Below, one piece after another: positions 8,697-19,258 of a stretch of DNA of 64,000 nt (its first letter is position 1; the number at the start of each line of letters is the position of its first letter). Under the pieces are notes generated by a model. The model ran no database searches. It saw only the letters and a list, made by a program, of their open reading frames with translations, and was not told where the DNA came from. Made by a program: the position numbers and the translations under genes. Location of the stretch: contig JAHQIW010007216.1 of NCBI GenBank assembly GCA_019055375.1, forward strand, positions 1-64,000, given 5' to 3'. This DNA comes from Parelaphostrongylus tenuis (Eukaryota > Nematoda > Chromadorea > Rhabditida > Metastrongylidae).

Positions 8697-10540
8697 ACCT
8701 GTATCACCTGTCGTCCCGTTGATCGTCGAGTGACTCGAGCGGGTACCAGCAACTCTTCCATTTTTCCCTATCGCGTGCAAGAGTAGCCCAGTGGGTCCTC
8801 CTCGCTTTAGGATTTGCTGAGCATCATATCTTTCTTCTATCGCTTTCGTGAAGAAATCGGACCAACAGGTCGTGGTCTTACTTTAGAGCGCTTGACGTCC
8901 CGAGGAATCCAGTCGGTAACGGCTCTCGTCCATCGGTTGTCGTTGAAGCGCATCAACGTGTCCGGCCCACCTTATTTTCGATATCCTGGCGTGTAGAACG
9001 GCGTCTCTGATTTTCGATCGTTGACGTAGGTCGGAACTTCGGATCCTTTCTCTCATTTGCGAAATACGGGATACTCCTAGCATCGACCTTTCGACTGCGC
9101 GTTCGATAACGGCAAGTGATCTTTCATCCTGCTTACCTAGCGACCAGGTTTCTGCTGCATACGTTAGGGCAGGGATAATTGTCGAGTCGAAAAGGTGGGC
9201 ACGGAGTCGGATGTTCTTTGTCCTCTTCACTACATCTTCGATGCTCTTAAACGTTCCCCAAGCCGCTCGTTTCCTCCTGCTCAACTCTGGGGCTAGGTCG
9301 TTCATCATGTTGATTTCACGACCTAGATAGATGTAACTGGAGCATTCGGAGATTGTCGTTCCGTTGAGCGTGAATGGGGCATTAGAAACCCATCCGTTCC
9401 TCATGAACATTGTTTTCGTTAGATTCAGTTGAAGACCTATCTTTCCACAGGCGTTATCGAAACCGGTCAACATTCGTTCCGCTTGGCTGATGTTTGGTGT
9501 TATGAGAACGATATCGTCAGCAAAGCGAAGATGGTTTAATTGTCGACCGTCAATTTTCACTCCCATTTCGTCCCATTCTAATGTTCGCATGACGTTTTGT
9601 AGGGTGGCAGTGAATAGTTTTGGCGAAATTGTATCGCCTTGTCGAACCCCTCGTCTTACGTCAATGGTGATATTGTTGTAGATTGGAGATATTCTGGTCG
9701 TGAAATCTTTATAAAGCTCACGAAGGATCATTATGTACCGAGTAGGGACGCCCTGGTTATCCAGAGCCTCTATAACCGCTTCTGTTTCCACTGAATCAAA
9801 GGCTTTCTTCATATCGATAAAAGTGAGACAGAGTGGTTGTTTGTACTCTCGCGAAACTTCAATGAGTCTTGTAATCGTGTGGATGTGGTCCATGGTACTA
9901 AATCCTTTTCGGAAGCCTGCTTGTTCGCATGGCTGTCCTTCGTCCAGTGTTCTGTCAATCCTGTTTAGGATGACTCGAGTAAAGAGTTTATAGACAACGG
10001 ACAGCAAGCAGATTGGGCGATAATTGCCTATGTCGTGAAGGTCTCCCTTTTTGAACAACAATACAGTTTTGCTGGTTTTCCACTGAATAGGGACCTTGCA
10101 TTCTGACAGGTAGCGAGTGAAAAGCCGAGCCAGGGTGTTGATGAGAACTGGCGGTAGGTTCTTCAGGTGTTCTGGTCTAATCCTGTCTGGATCGGGTGTT
10201 GTTCTGTTTTTCACCGACGATATAGCATGTTGGATTTCGGAAGGGAGGACCGGTGGAACGACATATTCGTCCTCTTTCAATTTATATGACGGTAAGAGGA
10301 CATGGCTAGCGAAGAAATCCGAGTAGTAATGGTGGATGATTTTCTCCATAGCCCTTCTCGAAGCTGTAAGTGTCCCGTCAGGGTATCGGAGTGCAATCAT
10401 CTTGGTCTTATAGTTGGCGAAGCCTCGGTGGGCTTTGCGAATTCTCTTCCCAGCTTCTGCAGCTTCTGCCATAACTGCTGCTCTTCTCTCTTTAAGGTCT
10501 TCTTTTATCTCTTCTCTGCATCGTTTCGCAAGTATATCTT
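8697..10540 (-). mobile_element. RTE-class LINE, 5'-truncated
   Basis: This non-LTR retrotransposon is oriented on the minus strand. The open frame continues upstream of the first ATG to about 10535, where the element ends abruptly. The N-terminal apurinic endonuclease domain is therefore missing, while the reverse transcriptase is nearly complete. The 3' end (8704-8706 stop, then a short AGGTGA repeat) matches the fragment at 4418-4552. A foldback repeat begins within 40 bases of the truncated 5' end. Confidence 0.9.
8883..10472 (-). CDS. RTE-type reverse transcriptase, partial and frameshifted
   Basis: The 529-codon frame encodes the polymerase of a non-LTR retrotransposon, which copies its RNA into a nicked chromosomal target. 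Visible motifs include NYRPICLLSVVYK (about residues 150-162), motif A with FIDMKKAFD (aspartate at 220), GVRQGD (275-280) and motif C FADD (317-320) with the catalytic aspartates. A thumb and C-terminal region with KIRWAGHV follow. One extra base near 8954 and a missing base near 8870 move the true C-terminus into other frames. That C-terminus includes WTRAVTDWIPRDVKR and HWATLARDREKW and stops at 8704-8706. The endonuclease domain is absent, so this copy cannot move alone. It is the longest coding frame in the window. Confidence 0.92.
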   Translation of the reverse strand: MAEAAEAGKRIRKAHRGFANYKTKMIALRYPDGTLTASRRAMEKIIHHYYSDFFASHVLLPSYKLKEDEYVVPPVLPSEIQHAISSVKNRTTPDPDRIRPEHLKNLPPVLINTLARLFTRYLSECKVPIQWKTSKTVLLFKKGDLHDIGNYRPICLLSVVYKLFTRVILNRIDRTLDEGQPCEQAGFRKGFSTMDHIHTITRLIEVSREYKQPLCLTFIDMKKAFDSVETEAVIEALDNQGVPTRYIMILRELYKDFTTRISPIYNNITIDVRRGVRQGDTISPKLFTATLQNVMRTLEWDEMGVKIDGRQLNHLRFADDIVLITPNISQAERMLTGFDNACGKIGLQLNLTKTMFMRNGWVSNAPFTLNGTTISECSSYIYLGREINMMNDLAPELSRRKRAAWGTFKSIEDVVKRTKNIRLRAHLFDSTIIPALTYAAETWSLGKQDERSLAVIERAVERSMLGVSRISQMRERIRSSDLRQRSKIRDAVLHARISKIRWAGHVDALQRQPMDESRYRLDSSGRQAL

Positions 10541-10575
10541 ACGAACTGTTATTTCCCCTAATAATCAAGCTGGTT

Positions 10576-10868
10576 TTCAATATGCCTGATAATAATTATT
10601 TGAGCCACGCATGTCAGTGGTCTATCAATGAGGGCTGATTTTTAGAGCCCGATACACGTGTTTCGATGTGGGGATGGAGCTCCCACAGAGATTAGCAAAA
10701 GACGAGAAAGGGTAACTGCCCGAATGACGAGATCGCAAGATCGAAACACGTGTATCGGGCTCTATAAATCAGCCCTCATTGATAGACCACTGACATGCGT
10801 GGCTCAAATAATGATTACCAGACATTTTGAAATTTGAGCAGTGGTCTTATGAAAACACTCGAAACGAA
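10576..10868. repeat. foldback element, second copy, left arm shortened
   Basis: It begins ATGCCTGATAATAATTATTTGAGCC and ends with the complementary sequence, followed by the shared flank TTTGAGCAGTGGTCTTATG. The left arm holds only the 3' half of the hammerhead block (10640-10664), whereas the right arm holds a complete one at 10718-10760. It adjoins the truncated end of the LINE. Confidence 0.65.
10718..10760 (+). ncRNA. hammerhead ribozyme motif with C3-to-A change
   Basis: Stem I pairs perfectly over six bases (GCCCGA at 10718-10723 with UCGGGC at 10755-10760). Stem II is GAUC with a GCAA loop, followed by GAAA, the CACGUG palindrome and UA at the cleavage site. The core reads AUGACGA instead of CUGACGA. 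Position 3 is essential in known hammerheads, so activity is unlikely. Confidence 0.65.
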
Positions 10869-10869
10869 A

Positions 10870-11775
10870 AACCTGTTTTTGTCCAGCATATGGCGAGAAA
10901 TGAATATTCGACCTCATTTGCTGAAGTGAACTATTCATAGGAGTGTTAACGATTATGCGAAAGCTTAGATTTCTGACTGCAGCCACACGCCGTCGGTTTA
11001 CCAAAAGACCCTTTTATAACGATGCAAAATTGAAAATGTAACTATGTTTCACATGGGCTGCGCATTTCAAGGATTACTTTGCTGGAAGCACGCAAAGTAC
11101 ATGATCGTGTAGAGAAATTCTTGTAGTATCACAGTCTTATCAATCTGAAGTTTCTTTCAGAGCTAAGAAGCAATTCTCAATGGAGTAACAAACATCGCAC
11201 TTTTCTGTGACAAAATCGATCGATCATCGTGCCACTCCTCCTTGCCGCCCCACCGCGTGGCTCGTGAATTGGCCAAAGAACACGTGATCGCGTATGTCAA
11301 TAGATTTTATTGCCCTGTTACACTACAGAGGAACGCTATTTTCAGAAAATGAGTACAGCGCTGGAATCCTTGTTCTATACTATCAAATGATTACTAATAG
11401 TCTAGAGAGAGAGCTCTGTCCGGCTAGGTGTAAAACACAAATGTTTTCCTTCTCCTACAGCGCCATCAGAAGAGCTTTTGCAAAAGGCAAGAACATTTTT
11501 GTTTTTTGAGATTATGCTATCGAAAAGTACTGGACTCTAAAGAAGGAGCTTTGTTCAACGAAATATAAGCAAGGTAAGGAAAAAACACATGGTCATGTGA
11601 AACATAATTTTATTTTGGATTTTACAGCGTTATAAAAGGGTTTCTGGAAAGCCGGCCATGTACAGCTCTAGCCAAAGATTTAAGCTTTCCAATGATTACA
11701 AACACTCCTATAGAAAATTCTTGTCCAGCGAATGGGTTACAAATATTCATTTGTCGCCGTATAATAAACAAACAC
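10870..11775. mobile_element. non-autonomous element with long inverted repeats, copy 1
   Basis: Segments 10884-11040 and 11590-11770 are inverted copies of each other, sharing CTATAGGAGTGTT, CGAAAGCTTA, CCTTTTATAACG and the ATGTTTCACATG block. Internal sequence carries no transposase frame. A second copy with the same layout lies at 12783-13695, and related sequence occurs at 15671-16549 and 38851-39430. The superfamily is not certain. Confidence 0.55.
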
Positions 11776-11997
11776 CATAATACGTTCATGATGTTGGAAT
11801 CTCTCCCTTGAAAACTGATGGCCGACGTTTTGGCGATTTCGCTCCCTCGGAGCCAAAACGCACTGTATGATATGAGATATACATCTCCGTATACTGTCCA
11901 GGTTTATTAAAGATCGCTCTTCCGAATATATTGAGAAGAATTGCTATAGAGGAGTTTGTACTAAAATGGCTGCACAAGTGCATTTATGAAATAATCA

Positions 11998-12140
11998 GTG
12001 TTAGCAGGAAGAAAGATGATGAGCAAGATGCTGGTTCGATCCCCTCACCCAACATTGACTTATCCAATCAACGGACGCTCTAGGAAACGCCTTGCCCCGT
12101 CTACCTCTAGGATTACATTGGGAATCGCCATCATCAGTAT
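11998..12140 (+). repeat. SINE-like fragment
   Basis: GATGCTGGTTCGATCCCCTCACCCAAC is B-box-like, and the sequence after it (TCCAATCA, CGCTCTAGGAAACGCC) parallels the element at 6238-6370. The A-box end is not recognisable. Confidence 0.35.
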
Positions 12141-12477
12141 TCTGATAATATACAGGAAGAAAACGAAATCTTCAAGCAGGAGCCGAAGCAACACGTAAAG
12201 TATTCGCAGACCTATTTGAGATAAATGTGAAGAAATGAATCGAGTGCAGTGAGTACTGAGATCCGCACAGTCAATGGGTTGTCCAAAACAAATAAGCATG
12301 CCAAATCTAGCATACTTCATAATCTATTTTTGATAACTTGTGTCAACAACCTGTTCGATATGAGATCCGAGCTCATAGCCTACATTCATTTGAGACTGTT
12401 CTTGTCTCTTCCATCATGTATTGCATAGTATGCTGAATGGAGAATAATCAAGAGACCTTAGAAATCCAGTGATGTAG

Positions 12478-12600
12478 AGTGATGTGCAAATCTTTGCCGT
12501 CAGGCGGGACTCGAACTCGTATCTCACTCTATCCGGGAGAGTGTTCTCTAAGCTGTTGAACTACCGACTGTCCACTTTGCCATCACTCTTTCCCACGCTA
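12478..12600 (-). repeat. tRNA-derived SINE, family B
   Basis: The minus strand has a tRNA-like head with AGTCGGTAGTTCAACAGCTTAG and GAGTTCGAGTCCCGCCTGAC, ending in TTTGCACATCAC. Family B recurs at 23466, 23771, 41417, 43402, 61078 and 61433. Confidence 0.6.
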
Positions 12601-12648
12601 AAACGCATATGCCTGTCAGCAACCAATTCTCAACGGTTTGGCTCAGGT

Positions 12649-12738
12649 AGTCGTGCACAAGGTTAGAGCACGCGCTGCCTCGATAGATGGGATGCGGTTT
12701 CGAGTTCCCACCTTTTTCACATCACTCTACATCACTGG
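12649..12738 (+). repeat. tRNA-derived SINE, family B, inverted partner
   Basis: The plus-strand copy keeps GGTTAGAGCACGCGCTGCCTC and GTTTCGAGTTCCCACC and ends with the same CACATCACTCTACATCACTG tail. It forms an inverted pair with 12478-12600. Confidence 0.5.
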
Positions 12739-12782
12739 GTATATCTGTGATATCATACCACAGCTGAATGCGATCAAATAAA

Positions 12783-13695
12783 GAAGAATTCGGTTCTTTT
12801 CTGTTGACAGCGACATGAATACGACCAATTGCTGGACAAAATGTTTATTAGGAGTGTTAGTAATCATTCGAAAGCTTAGTTCTCTGGCTAGAGCCGTACG
12901 TGGTCGGTTTTTCGAGATACCATTTCGTAACGCTGTGAAATCCGAATAATCATGTTCACTCCGCCGCACGCCCTCACTTTTGTTATGCGTATAATTAGCT
13001 GGAAGCACGAAAAGCATATGAACGTGTAGAGGAAATTGTTAGTATCTGAGTCAGTTGTTTTATCTGGAGTTTCTTTCAAGCGGAAAAAATCCCTATTTGA
13101 ATGGCAAGTTGCATCCCACATGTCTAACATCCTAGGCTGCCAATCGATCGCGCCTCCCCCCTCCCCAGCGCGTAAATTAGGCGGCAAACAAGCTCGCCGA
13201 ATATGTGGAACTCGATCTTATTTTTCCTGCTACACTTCAGTAAAACTGTTTCTCCCATAAAACAAGCATACTGTTGGAATCATTGCAACTTACGCTATCA
13301 AATGATTACTGATAGTCTAAAGGAAAGAGCTCTGTCCGGCGAGGTTTAGGCACAAATCTTTTTTCTCCTACTGCGCTATCAAAGAAAACTTTTTCAATCA
13401 AACAGTAAGCCTCGAACTTGTGCTATTGAAAGAAGTACTAGCAGTTTAAGGTAGGATTTTGTCCAGCGAAATATAAGCGATATACGAAAAAAAAAATGCG
13501 TGGTCGTATGAAACATAATTTACTATGGATTTAAAGCGTTATGAAAGGGTGTCTTGAAAACCGGTCACGCAAGGCTCTAGCCTGAGATTTATGCATTTCC
13601 AACGTTAATTATTGCTCCTATGAAGAATTCTTGCCCAGCGAATGAGGTCGACTATTTATTTGTCACCGTCTAACAGAAATGTACCACGAATTCTG
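12783..13695. mobile_element. non-autonomous element with long inverted repeats, copy 2
   Basis: It has the same organisation as 10870-11775. The left arm starts GAATTCGGTTCTTTTCTG and the right arm is its diverged complement ending near 13695. Internal blocks (TATCAAATGATTACTGATAGTC, GAGCTCTGTCCGGCG) match copy 1 at 11383-11440. The copies are in direct orientation about 1.9 kb apart. Confidence 0.55.
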
Positions 13696-14229
13696 TTGAT
13701 CAGCCTTGGAAATCATTACTTTGCCCATTGCACTGGGCTTAAAAGATTCAGCTCCGAAAATAAAGCAGGTGCCTTTTGTTAGGCTATTATGATAACACGA
13801 AATTATCAAGAAAGTTTTATTAAACCTAAGTTTCATCGACTTAACTTTCTTTACAATCATAATGGTCCGTGTCGATTTTGCACCGCCGTTCGCCTTTGCA
13901 AGATGGGTACTTCGTTGTCGCATCGAATCCAATAGGATGGAGCACCATTTGAATAAAGGAGCCCACGTGGCAATGCTCTTTTTATAGAGAATGATTGAAG
14001 AGTGATTGTCCATTGAGAATGATTTGCTGTTCTCAAGACATTCGATTCTGTTGCAATTAAGAGTTGAGCTAAACATTTGAGTTCCTTCTCGAACGGATAA
14101 CACGAGGCATTCAGTTAGTTCACTTTTCATGGGCAGGCAATCGAAAATGGATGTTAGCGCGTTCGCCAGGCGGAAGAGATTACACTCCTTATAAATAGAA
14201 CGTATTTCAGCGAAGAACCTCTGATACAA
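13663..14229 (-). CDS. unassigned ORF, 188 codons
   Basis: This is the longest frame in the window outside the reverse transcriptase. It is basic and serine-rich with no recognised domain, signal peptide or membrane segment. Its 3' end overlaps the right arm of the long-inverted-repeat element and its 5' end abuts a LINE-like relic on the other strand. This suggests a chance frame in repeat DNA rather than a host gene. No splice-consistent partners were found. Confidence 0.15.
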   Translation of the reverse strand: MYQRFFAEIRSIYKECNLFRLANALTSIFDCLPMKSELTECLVLSVREGTQMFSSTLNCNRIECLENSKSFSMDNHSSIILYKKSIATWAPLFKWCSILLDSMRQRSTHLAKANGGAKSTRTIMIVKKVKSMKLRFNKTFLIISCYHNSLTKGTCFIFGAESFKPSAMGKVMISKADQQNSWYISVRR

Positions 14230-14234
14230 TGGTG

Positions 14235-14720
14235 AAGTGGATGTTTCCGACTACAAGATCACCTTTTACGTGCCCCCGTTGATCACTTAACCTAGAGAAC
14301 AAAATGAAAGGAGATGTCGACATGCGAAGGAGGACAGCTTGGCTCGGAATCGCTCCTCCAGAAGAAGCCACCAATCTACTAGCAGACACATGGCTTCACG
14401 CTTAACTTTTGATTTAATCGTGCTCTCGGCACTATATTGCGTATCAGATACCACGGTGGATGCTACCTCGACTACATCAAAAGTTCTGTGCACCACTTAA
14501 AAGACGCTTGAACGATGTCTTCTGAATTCCAATCAGACTCACAACTTCCAGCCACCATGCCACCTCAAATCTGAGAATCGTATCTCGTGTTCGAGACATG
14601 AGAAAATACTCACCAATCGCGAAGCACAATTGAACCACTCATGTCTCAAGAAGAATAGGTGACATACAGAGGCGAGGTTGATGCGAGAACTCCGAGAGCA
14701 TGTGCGCTTCTTCTGGAATG
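14235..14720 (+). pseudogene. RTE-type LINE relic (C-terminal RT region)
   Basis: Plus-strand translation gives a degenerate post-polymerase region: NGEVDVSDYKITFY, then MRRRTAWLGIAPPEEATNLLAD (compare RRRRAAW...), then STTSKVLRTT-like and RCLLGIPIRTQ-like stretches in shifting frames. Several stops interrupt it. It belongs to a different RTE subfamily from 8697-10540. Confidence 0.5.
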
Positions 14721-14902
14721 GCGCTCAAAGGTGGAGTACTGCGTTTTCCTCCTACGTTGGCCACTTATATCCGCAGATAGAAGCGGTTTCAAGATCTCGG
14801 AATGTGCATCCAGGATGTCCGCATCTCTGTAGAAATCCTGGACATCGGATGCTTGAAAAGAAAGCGAATGAAAAATGTCTTATGAGCCCTCACTAGCATT
14901 CC

Positions 14903-15670
14903 TTAACCCTTTCGAGATCACCTGTACCAATAATTCTACATGCGCATAGTCATGGTTTCCTCGTCGAGCATAGATTTTAGTAGACACTCAATAGTCATTT
15001 GATAGCTGGAAAAATTATGGTCCTAATACTTTGCTTTATTTCTAAGAGCGTTATTCTAGCGATCTGTACCATTGTAGAGAAAATTACGTTTTTTTTTTTG
15101 CGCAGTGTATAGTGAGCATTGCACTTGTGTTTGCCTGGATTTGGCAGACAGAGTGTTTTACTGAATCCATCTCATCGAATATTTCTGAACTTCGCTAAAA
15201 ACATTCGATAATTGTCGAAAATAATGTTTTTTAACCCGATCATCCTCATATTTTACTAAGTGGATCCCAGAACTTCTAGCACTCGATTCGTATTCTCGTA
15301 TGCATCCTCCCTAAAAGGTTTTCGAACATTTTGCCTGTTGTTTCGTCTGCCCCCTAGGGATTTCGCCTTCTTCATGAATGAAGTATTATGCTAACCGAGC
15401 AAATTTTTCCTGCATTCTCGGATGTACCAGAACTAAGGCGCTCCGTAAGACGTTCGTTAATCGGTTGTAAGAGAGTGCCGTAGGAAGAGGTCGAACTAGC
15501 ATCTTGCTTTCTGAAACTCTCATCATTTAACCTCTCAGCCAATGCTTCCAGACGAATAATGATAATAATAGAAATTTCGAGTTACTCAATCGAAAGTTTT
15601 GTGAAGTTATAAAGTGTAATCACTACTTACATCCATTTTCTTTTATTAATTCCCATGCAAAGTGCGCCAC
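14903..15670. other. A/T-rich repeat-like DNA, no gene
   Basis: TTAACCCTTTCGAGATCACC at about 14904 resembles the end of the piggyBac-like element at 15671-16549, but no matching opposite end was identified. No coding region is supported. Confidence 0.3.
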
Positions 15671-16549
15671 TTAAACCTTTGCGGACGATAAGGGTCATTT
15701 GAACCCGTGAAGTTTCATAAATCTTTTTTCGCTGAACAAAGCTTTTTATCTAGAAGTTAAATAATCAATCAAAAGCTTAGATGTTGGAAATTCGATACAT
15801 TGCTTGGTTTTCAAAAATGCTTCTGTTGTGTGCCATAAGAGAAAAATAAAATTATATTTCACACTTGGTTTACATTATTTGCTGAGCTAAACTCTGTAGA
15901 ACCTTTTTTATCGGCTACGCTAAGCTCATTCGATAGCACAAACCTCTGCGAATTTGACCCTCAAACTAGTTTTTGAGAAGGTTCTCGTAGCACAGTTTGA
16001 GAGCAAAAATAAAATTATGCTTTACATTCGGAGTTCTCTTTGCACATAAGAGTTATATATGTACAAAAAGTACACAAACTTGTAAAGAAAATCATGTTCT
16101 ATCAGAGTAGCACAAAGAACCTGGAGTATTTGCTGGAGCAATGAGAAAATATTTCAATACATCCTTTCATTATTATTTGAGCCAGCATGTCATGTGGTCT
16201 GGTAAGGGCTCTTGTACAGCCCGATACACGTGTTTCGTCCTTACAGACTCGTCAGTCGGGCACAACCCGTCGTCTTCGATCTTTTTATTAGTCAGTTCTC
16301 TCGGGAATCTACTCTCCTTACGAAGAGGCATCGAAGACGAACGTTTTAAACTCTATGTCAAGTAAATTTTCACCTAACAGAGAGTGATGTACACTCGATT
16401 GCTCTTTCGCTGGTATTTCCATCATATTATATTTTTTTCGAGTGTTTTATTTCGAGAGAAAGGTATAATATGATAAAAAATATTTGTTACAGAACGCAAG
16501 TCGCGCACCACTAGCGATATCCATTATACCGCCGTCCACAAAGGGTTAA
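15671..16549. mobile_element. piggyBac-like non-autonomous element
   Basis: It is bounded by TTAA on both sides. The left end TTAAACCTTTGCGGACG and the right end (reverse complement) TTAACCCTTTGTGGACG match in 15 of 17 positions. TTAA targets and CCCTTTG-type ends are typical of the piggyBac superfamily. It is about 880 bases with no transposase frame, and carries the hammerhead-bearing repeat at 16155-16345 inside. Another end of the family is at 38851. Confidence 0.5.
16219..16261 (-). ncRNA. hammerhead ribozyme, type I, all core positions intact
   Basis: On the minus strand, stem I GCCCGA/UCGGGC (16261-16256 with 16224-16219) pairs over six bases. The core CUGACGA is at 16255-16249, and stem II GUCU/GGAC closes on a GUAA (GNRA) loop at 16248-16237. 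GAAA follows at 16236-16233. Stem III is the palindrome CACGUG without a loop, and the cleavage site is UA at 16226-16225, directly before stem I. Every invariant hammerhead position is satisfied. The loop-less stem III means one RNA cannot close it, whereas two copies could pair as a dimer. Self-cleavage would fall between 16225 and 16224. Confidence 0.75.
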
Positions 16550-17640
16550 AGAAATTTCAGTTTTAGAGAGTTAGGGATCTCGACTACGAAGGTTTCAAAA
16601 TTTTTTGGGACATGAATAGCGTGTCAGATGTATTAGCATTTGGAATTCTGCAATGGAGAGCTAGTTGCGTGTAATGTTTTACGATGTATTGCTGGCGCTG
16701 GCTATGTCGTGCGCCTATCCGTTTTCAATGAGGTCACCTCATAGGAAATCCTATCACCTCGTTCAGTTGTCCTTCGTCTTCAACCTTCTGCATTGATAGA
16801 AAATAGTCATCAGTCGCCCCTCATTAATCAGTAAAGAAGTCGATGAGAGCGAGCAAGAAGCACTCTATGACAATTTGGAAATAGTTATCCGCTAAAAGGG
16901 TCCTTGCATTGCATTATTCAGTACCGATTACGAATATCAACGAGAATGAACATAGTATGGGAATATATCAAAATAGGAATGGAAATTATTTCTAGAGCTT
17001 CTGATTACGGCATATGAACATTTTTCCATAGGAATTCATTTATTTAGGAGGAATAAAATCGCCGATGGACACGGGGGTCTCCGAATCGCACGACATAGTC
17101 AAAGATCGACCAAAAGCGCAGAAAATAATCACTTCGGAATCTAAGTAGAACCACTGCACCAGATTTGATCACCACATCTCCGTCTAGAGATCATATTGAA
17201 CAACAAACTGGAAAATAACCTTAATGGTCGTCTAAAAAGAGAAAAATAAACTGTGTATGAAGAAATCCAAAGAAAATCAAAGAAATCCTTTCAAGAATCT
17301 CATACGACTAAAGACCAAGGAAAACCCAACCCAAAAGTACATGCTTTTTTGTAGAAATTGTGGAGTCGTTAATAAAATAAACTTTTGTCGGAGTTGCATC
17401 AAACTCTCAAACAGGGGATTCAGAGCAAGCAGTTATTGTTATTAACGAGTTGATTGGAAGAGTTGTGAACTAGAGATTGATCTTAGCACATTGTGCACTT
17501 AGTCCTTCTGACAGTGGATGAGAGCCGTAGAATTTTTCCGTCAGAGAATCTACGCCACTACTAGAAGAAGAAGCTATTGAAGATAAGTCGAACTCCACTC
17601 AGTCCGAAAAAATGCCGTTGGGATTTCTACGTATATAATG
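16550..17640. other. intergenic, no recognisable gene
   Basis: Only short frames are present, and none has splice-consistent neighbours or a recognisable domain. The region is A/T rich. Confidence 0.5.
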
Positions 17641-17644
17641 TTCC

Positions 17645-17815
17645 ACTGGGGCGTCGTGGCGGAGTGGTTGTGCTGCTTACTGCAGTGCGTGTGGAGCCCA
17701 GCTTCACTCCCAACAAGCTCCGGCAGTCAACAAGAACGCCCTGTGGAATGCCACAGCCAGGCTGTCCTCGAAATTGCTAAGAGACATGCTCGACCAGTAT
17801 TCTACGTCATTCAAG
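17645..17815 (+). repeat. tRNA-derived SINE, family E
   Basis: It starts GGCGTCGTGGCGGAGTGGTTG (class II tRNA-like A box) and continues with CTCCGGCAGTCAACAAGAACG and CAGCCAGGCTGTCC. It is the plus-strand counterpart of 3125-3303. Confidence 0.6.
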
Positions 17816-18940
17816 AAGACAACAAAAAAGACGAATCAAATGTTAAAAGTAGTGGGATCCGCACAATAAAAATTGTGATGACGGATTGTGTAAATGAATA
17901 AATAAAAATAATAATGTTTCACTACCAGCTCTCATGACGAATATGGCACTATCACCACAATACACTGCGTTATGGATTTGGATAAGGAAAAATGTCTATA
18001 TCAATCTTTCCTTTTGTACACTCTTACTCTTCGTCTCCCAAATTGAAATCTTTGTTGGAGAAACTCCACCTCCCGCAATTATACGTGCGGTGTTCAATTT
18101 GCGATAAGAAACATGAGCAAGCTCTAAGATACGATATTAAAACCGCTAGTTCCCTCAAGCTAAATCTCACAAACTAGATGTGGTTCTCACAGACAATATG
18201 TCACCTTGCCCTCAAAGGGAGAATATCCTAAACCACTGAAGTACTTCGCGTACTGTCACTCTTCCTGTGAAGTGCGACGGAAAGGATCTTTGTGACGTTC
18301 GTTTGATATACTTATTGAGATGCTCAGGATGAATATCTAATCCTGCTTATCGATAAACACTGAGCGAGGCATGACCAGGTAAGAAACAGGATTCCGGAAG
18401 CGATTTTGATGAACAAATTACGTTTAAATCGCATCTCATGATATGCAAGTCTGTCGAGGTTTCAGCTGCATATTATATGAACTCATATCGTTTGAACAAA
18501 ATCGTTTGATAATATTGAAGCTAATGAAATCTTAATAATGAATCCGTCCTTCATAAGAGCTTTAGGTGTCTTCTTTCGTAACTACAGTACAAATATAACA
18601 GCTTTTCCCCGATCCTTCAATAAATCCATCGAAAAAGGAGTTCGATAAGTCACCATAAAGCAAAACAGTGCCGCGTTGCAGATGAAAAAGAAATCGCTCG
18701 ATTATAACGAATAAGGCACAAGCCTTGATGGAGTATTTGCGTCAAAATTTCGCTTTATCAATGCAATCGCCACTTCTGTGGACCACCGGTCATGATGAAA
18801 CGACTACCCCATCTATTTTAGCGGAACTCAATCATTATTAGACTGCGTAAGAATAGGAAGAATGCAAAGTGAGCAAATCAAAATGATTGGTTGCCTGATT
18901 AGAGAGATCGCGTTGCCTTGAAGGTTCGATGAAAGTGAAG
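17816..18940. other. intergenic, no recognisable gene
   Basis: No exon with paired splice sites and coding character was found. No repeat family from elsewhere in the window was noticed here. Confidence 0.45.
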
Positions 18941-18944
18941 AGCA

Positions 18945-19200
18945 AAATGAAAGAAGAATTAGATAAAAGATAAAGAGCAACAAGGGCATGGGCCGCATTA
19001 CAACTCTGAAAGAAATCAGTGGTCTGCTAACAAACCCGATTCTACGCTCTCTTTTTTCATTAATAGTTCCCCAAGCGCTCCGTTACGCAACAAAGACCTG
19101 GACTGGTACCTCGACCATGTCAGGAAATCTGTGCTGAACTCAAAGAGCTCTTCAACGAACTCTTCCAAATTTAATTGGAATTCATAAAGTATAGTCGGAA
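18945..19200 (+). pseudogene. RTE-type LINE relic (C-terminal RT region)
   Basis: The translation in mixed frames shows KEELDKR, ATRAWAALQ, LTNPILRSLFF and PQALRYATKTWT. These match the order of the RTE segment RRKRAAW...LRAHLFDSTIIPALTYAAETW seen intact in 8883-10472. Frameshifts and stops are present. Confidence 0.55.
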
Positions 19201-19258
19201 TTTATGCTTTACTCAAATCTTTGATAAGGATATAACATGGTTTAAGCAAGTAGGTGTA

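Noticed and set aside
9490..10638. Several plus-strand frames between 9490 and 10638
   Set aside because: They are antisense shadows of the reverse transcriptase or run into the foldback repeat.
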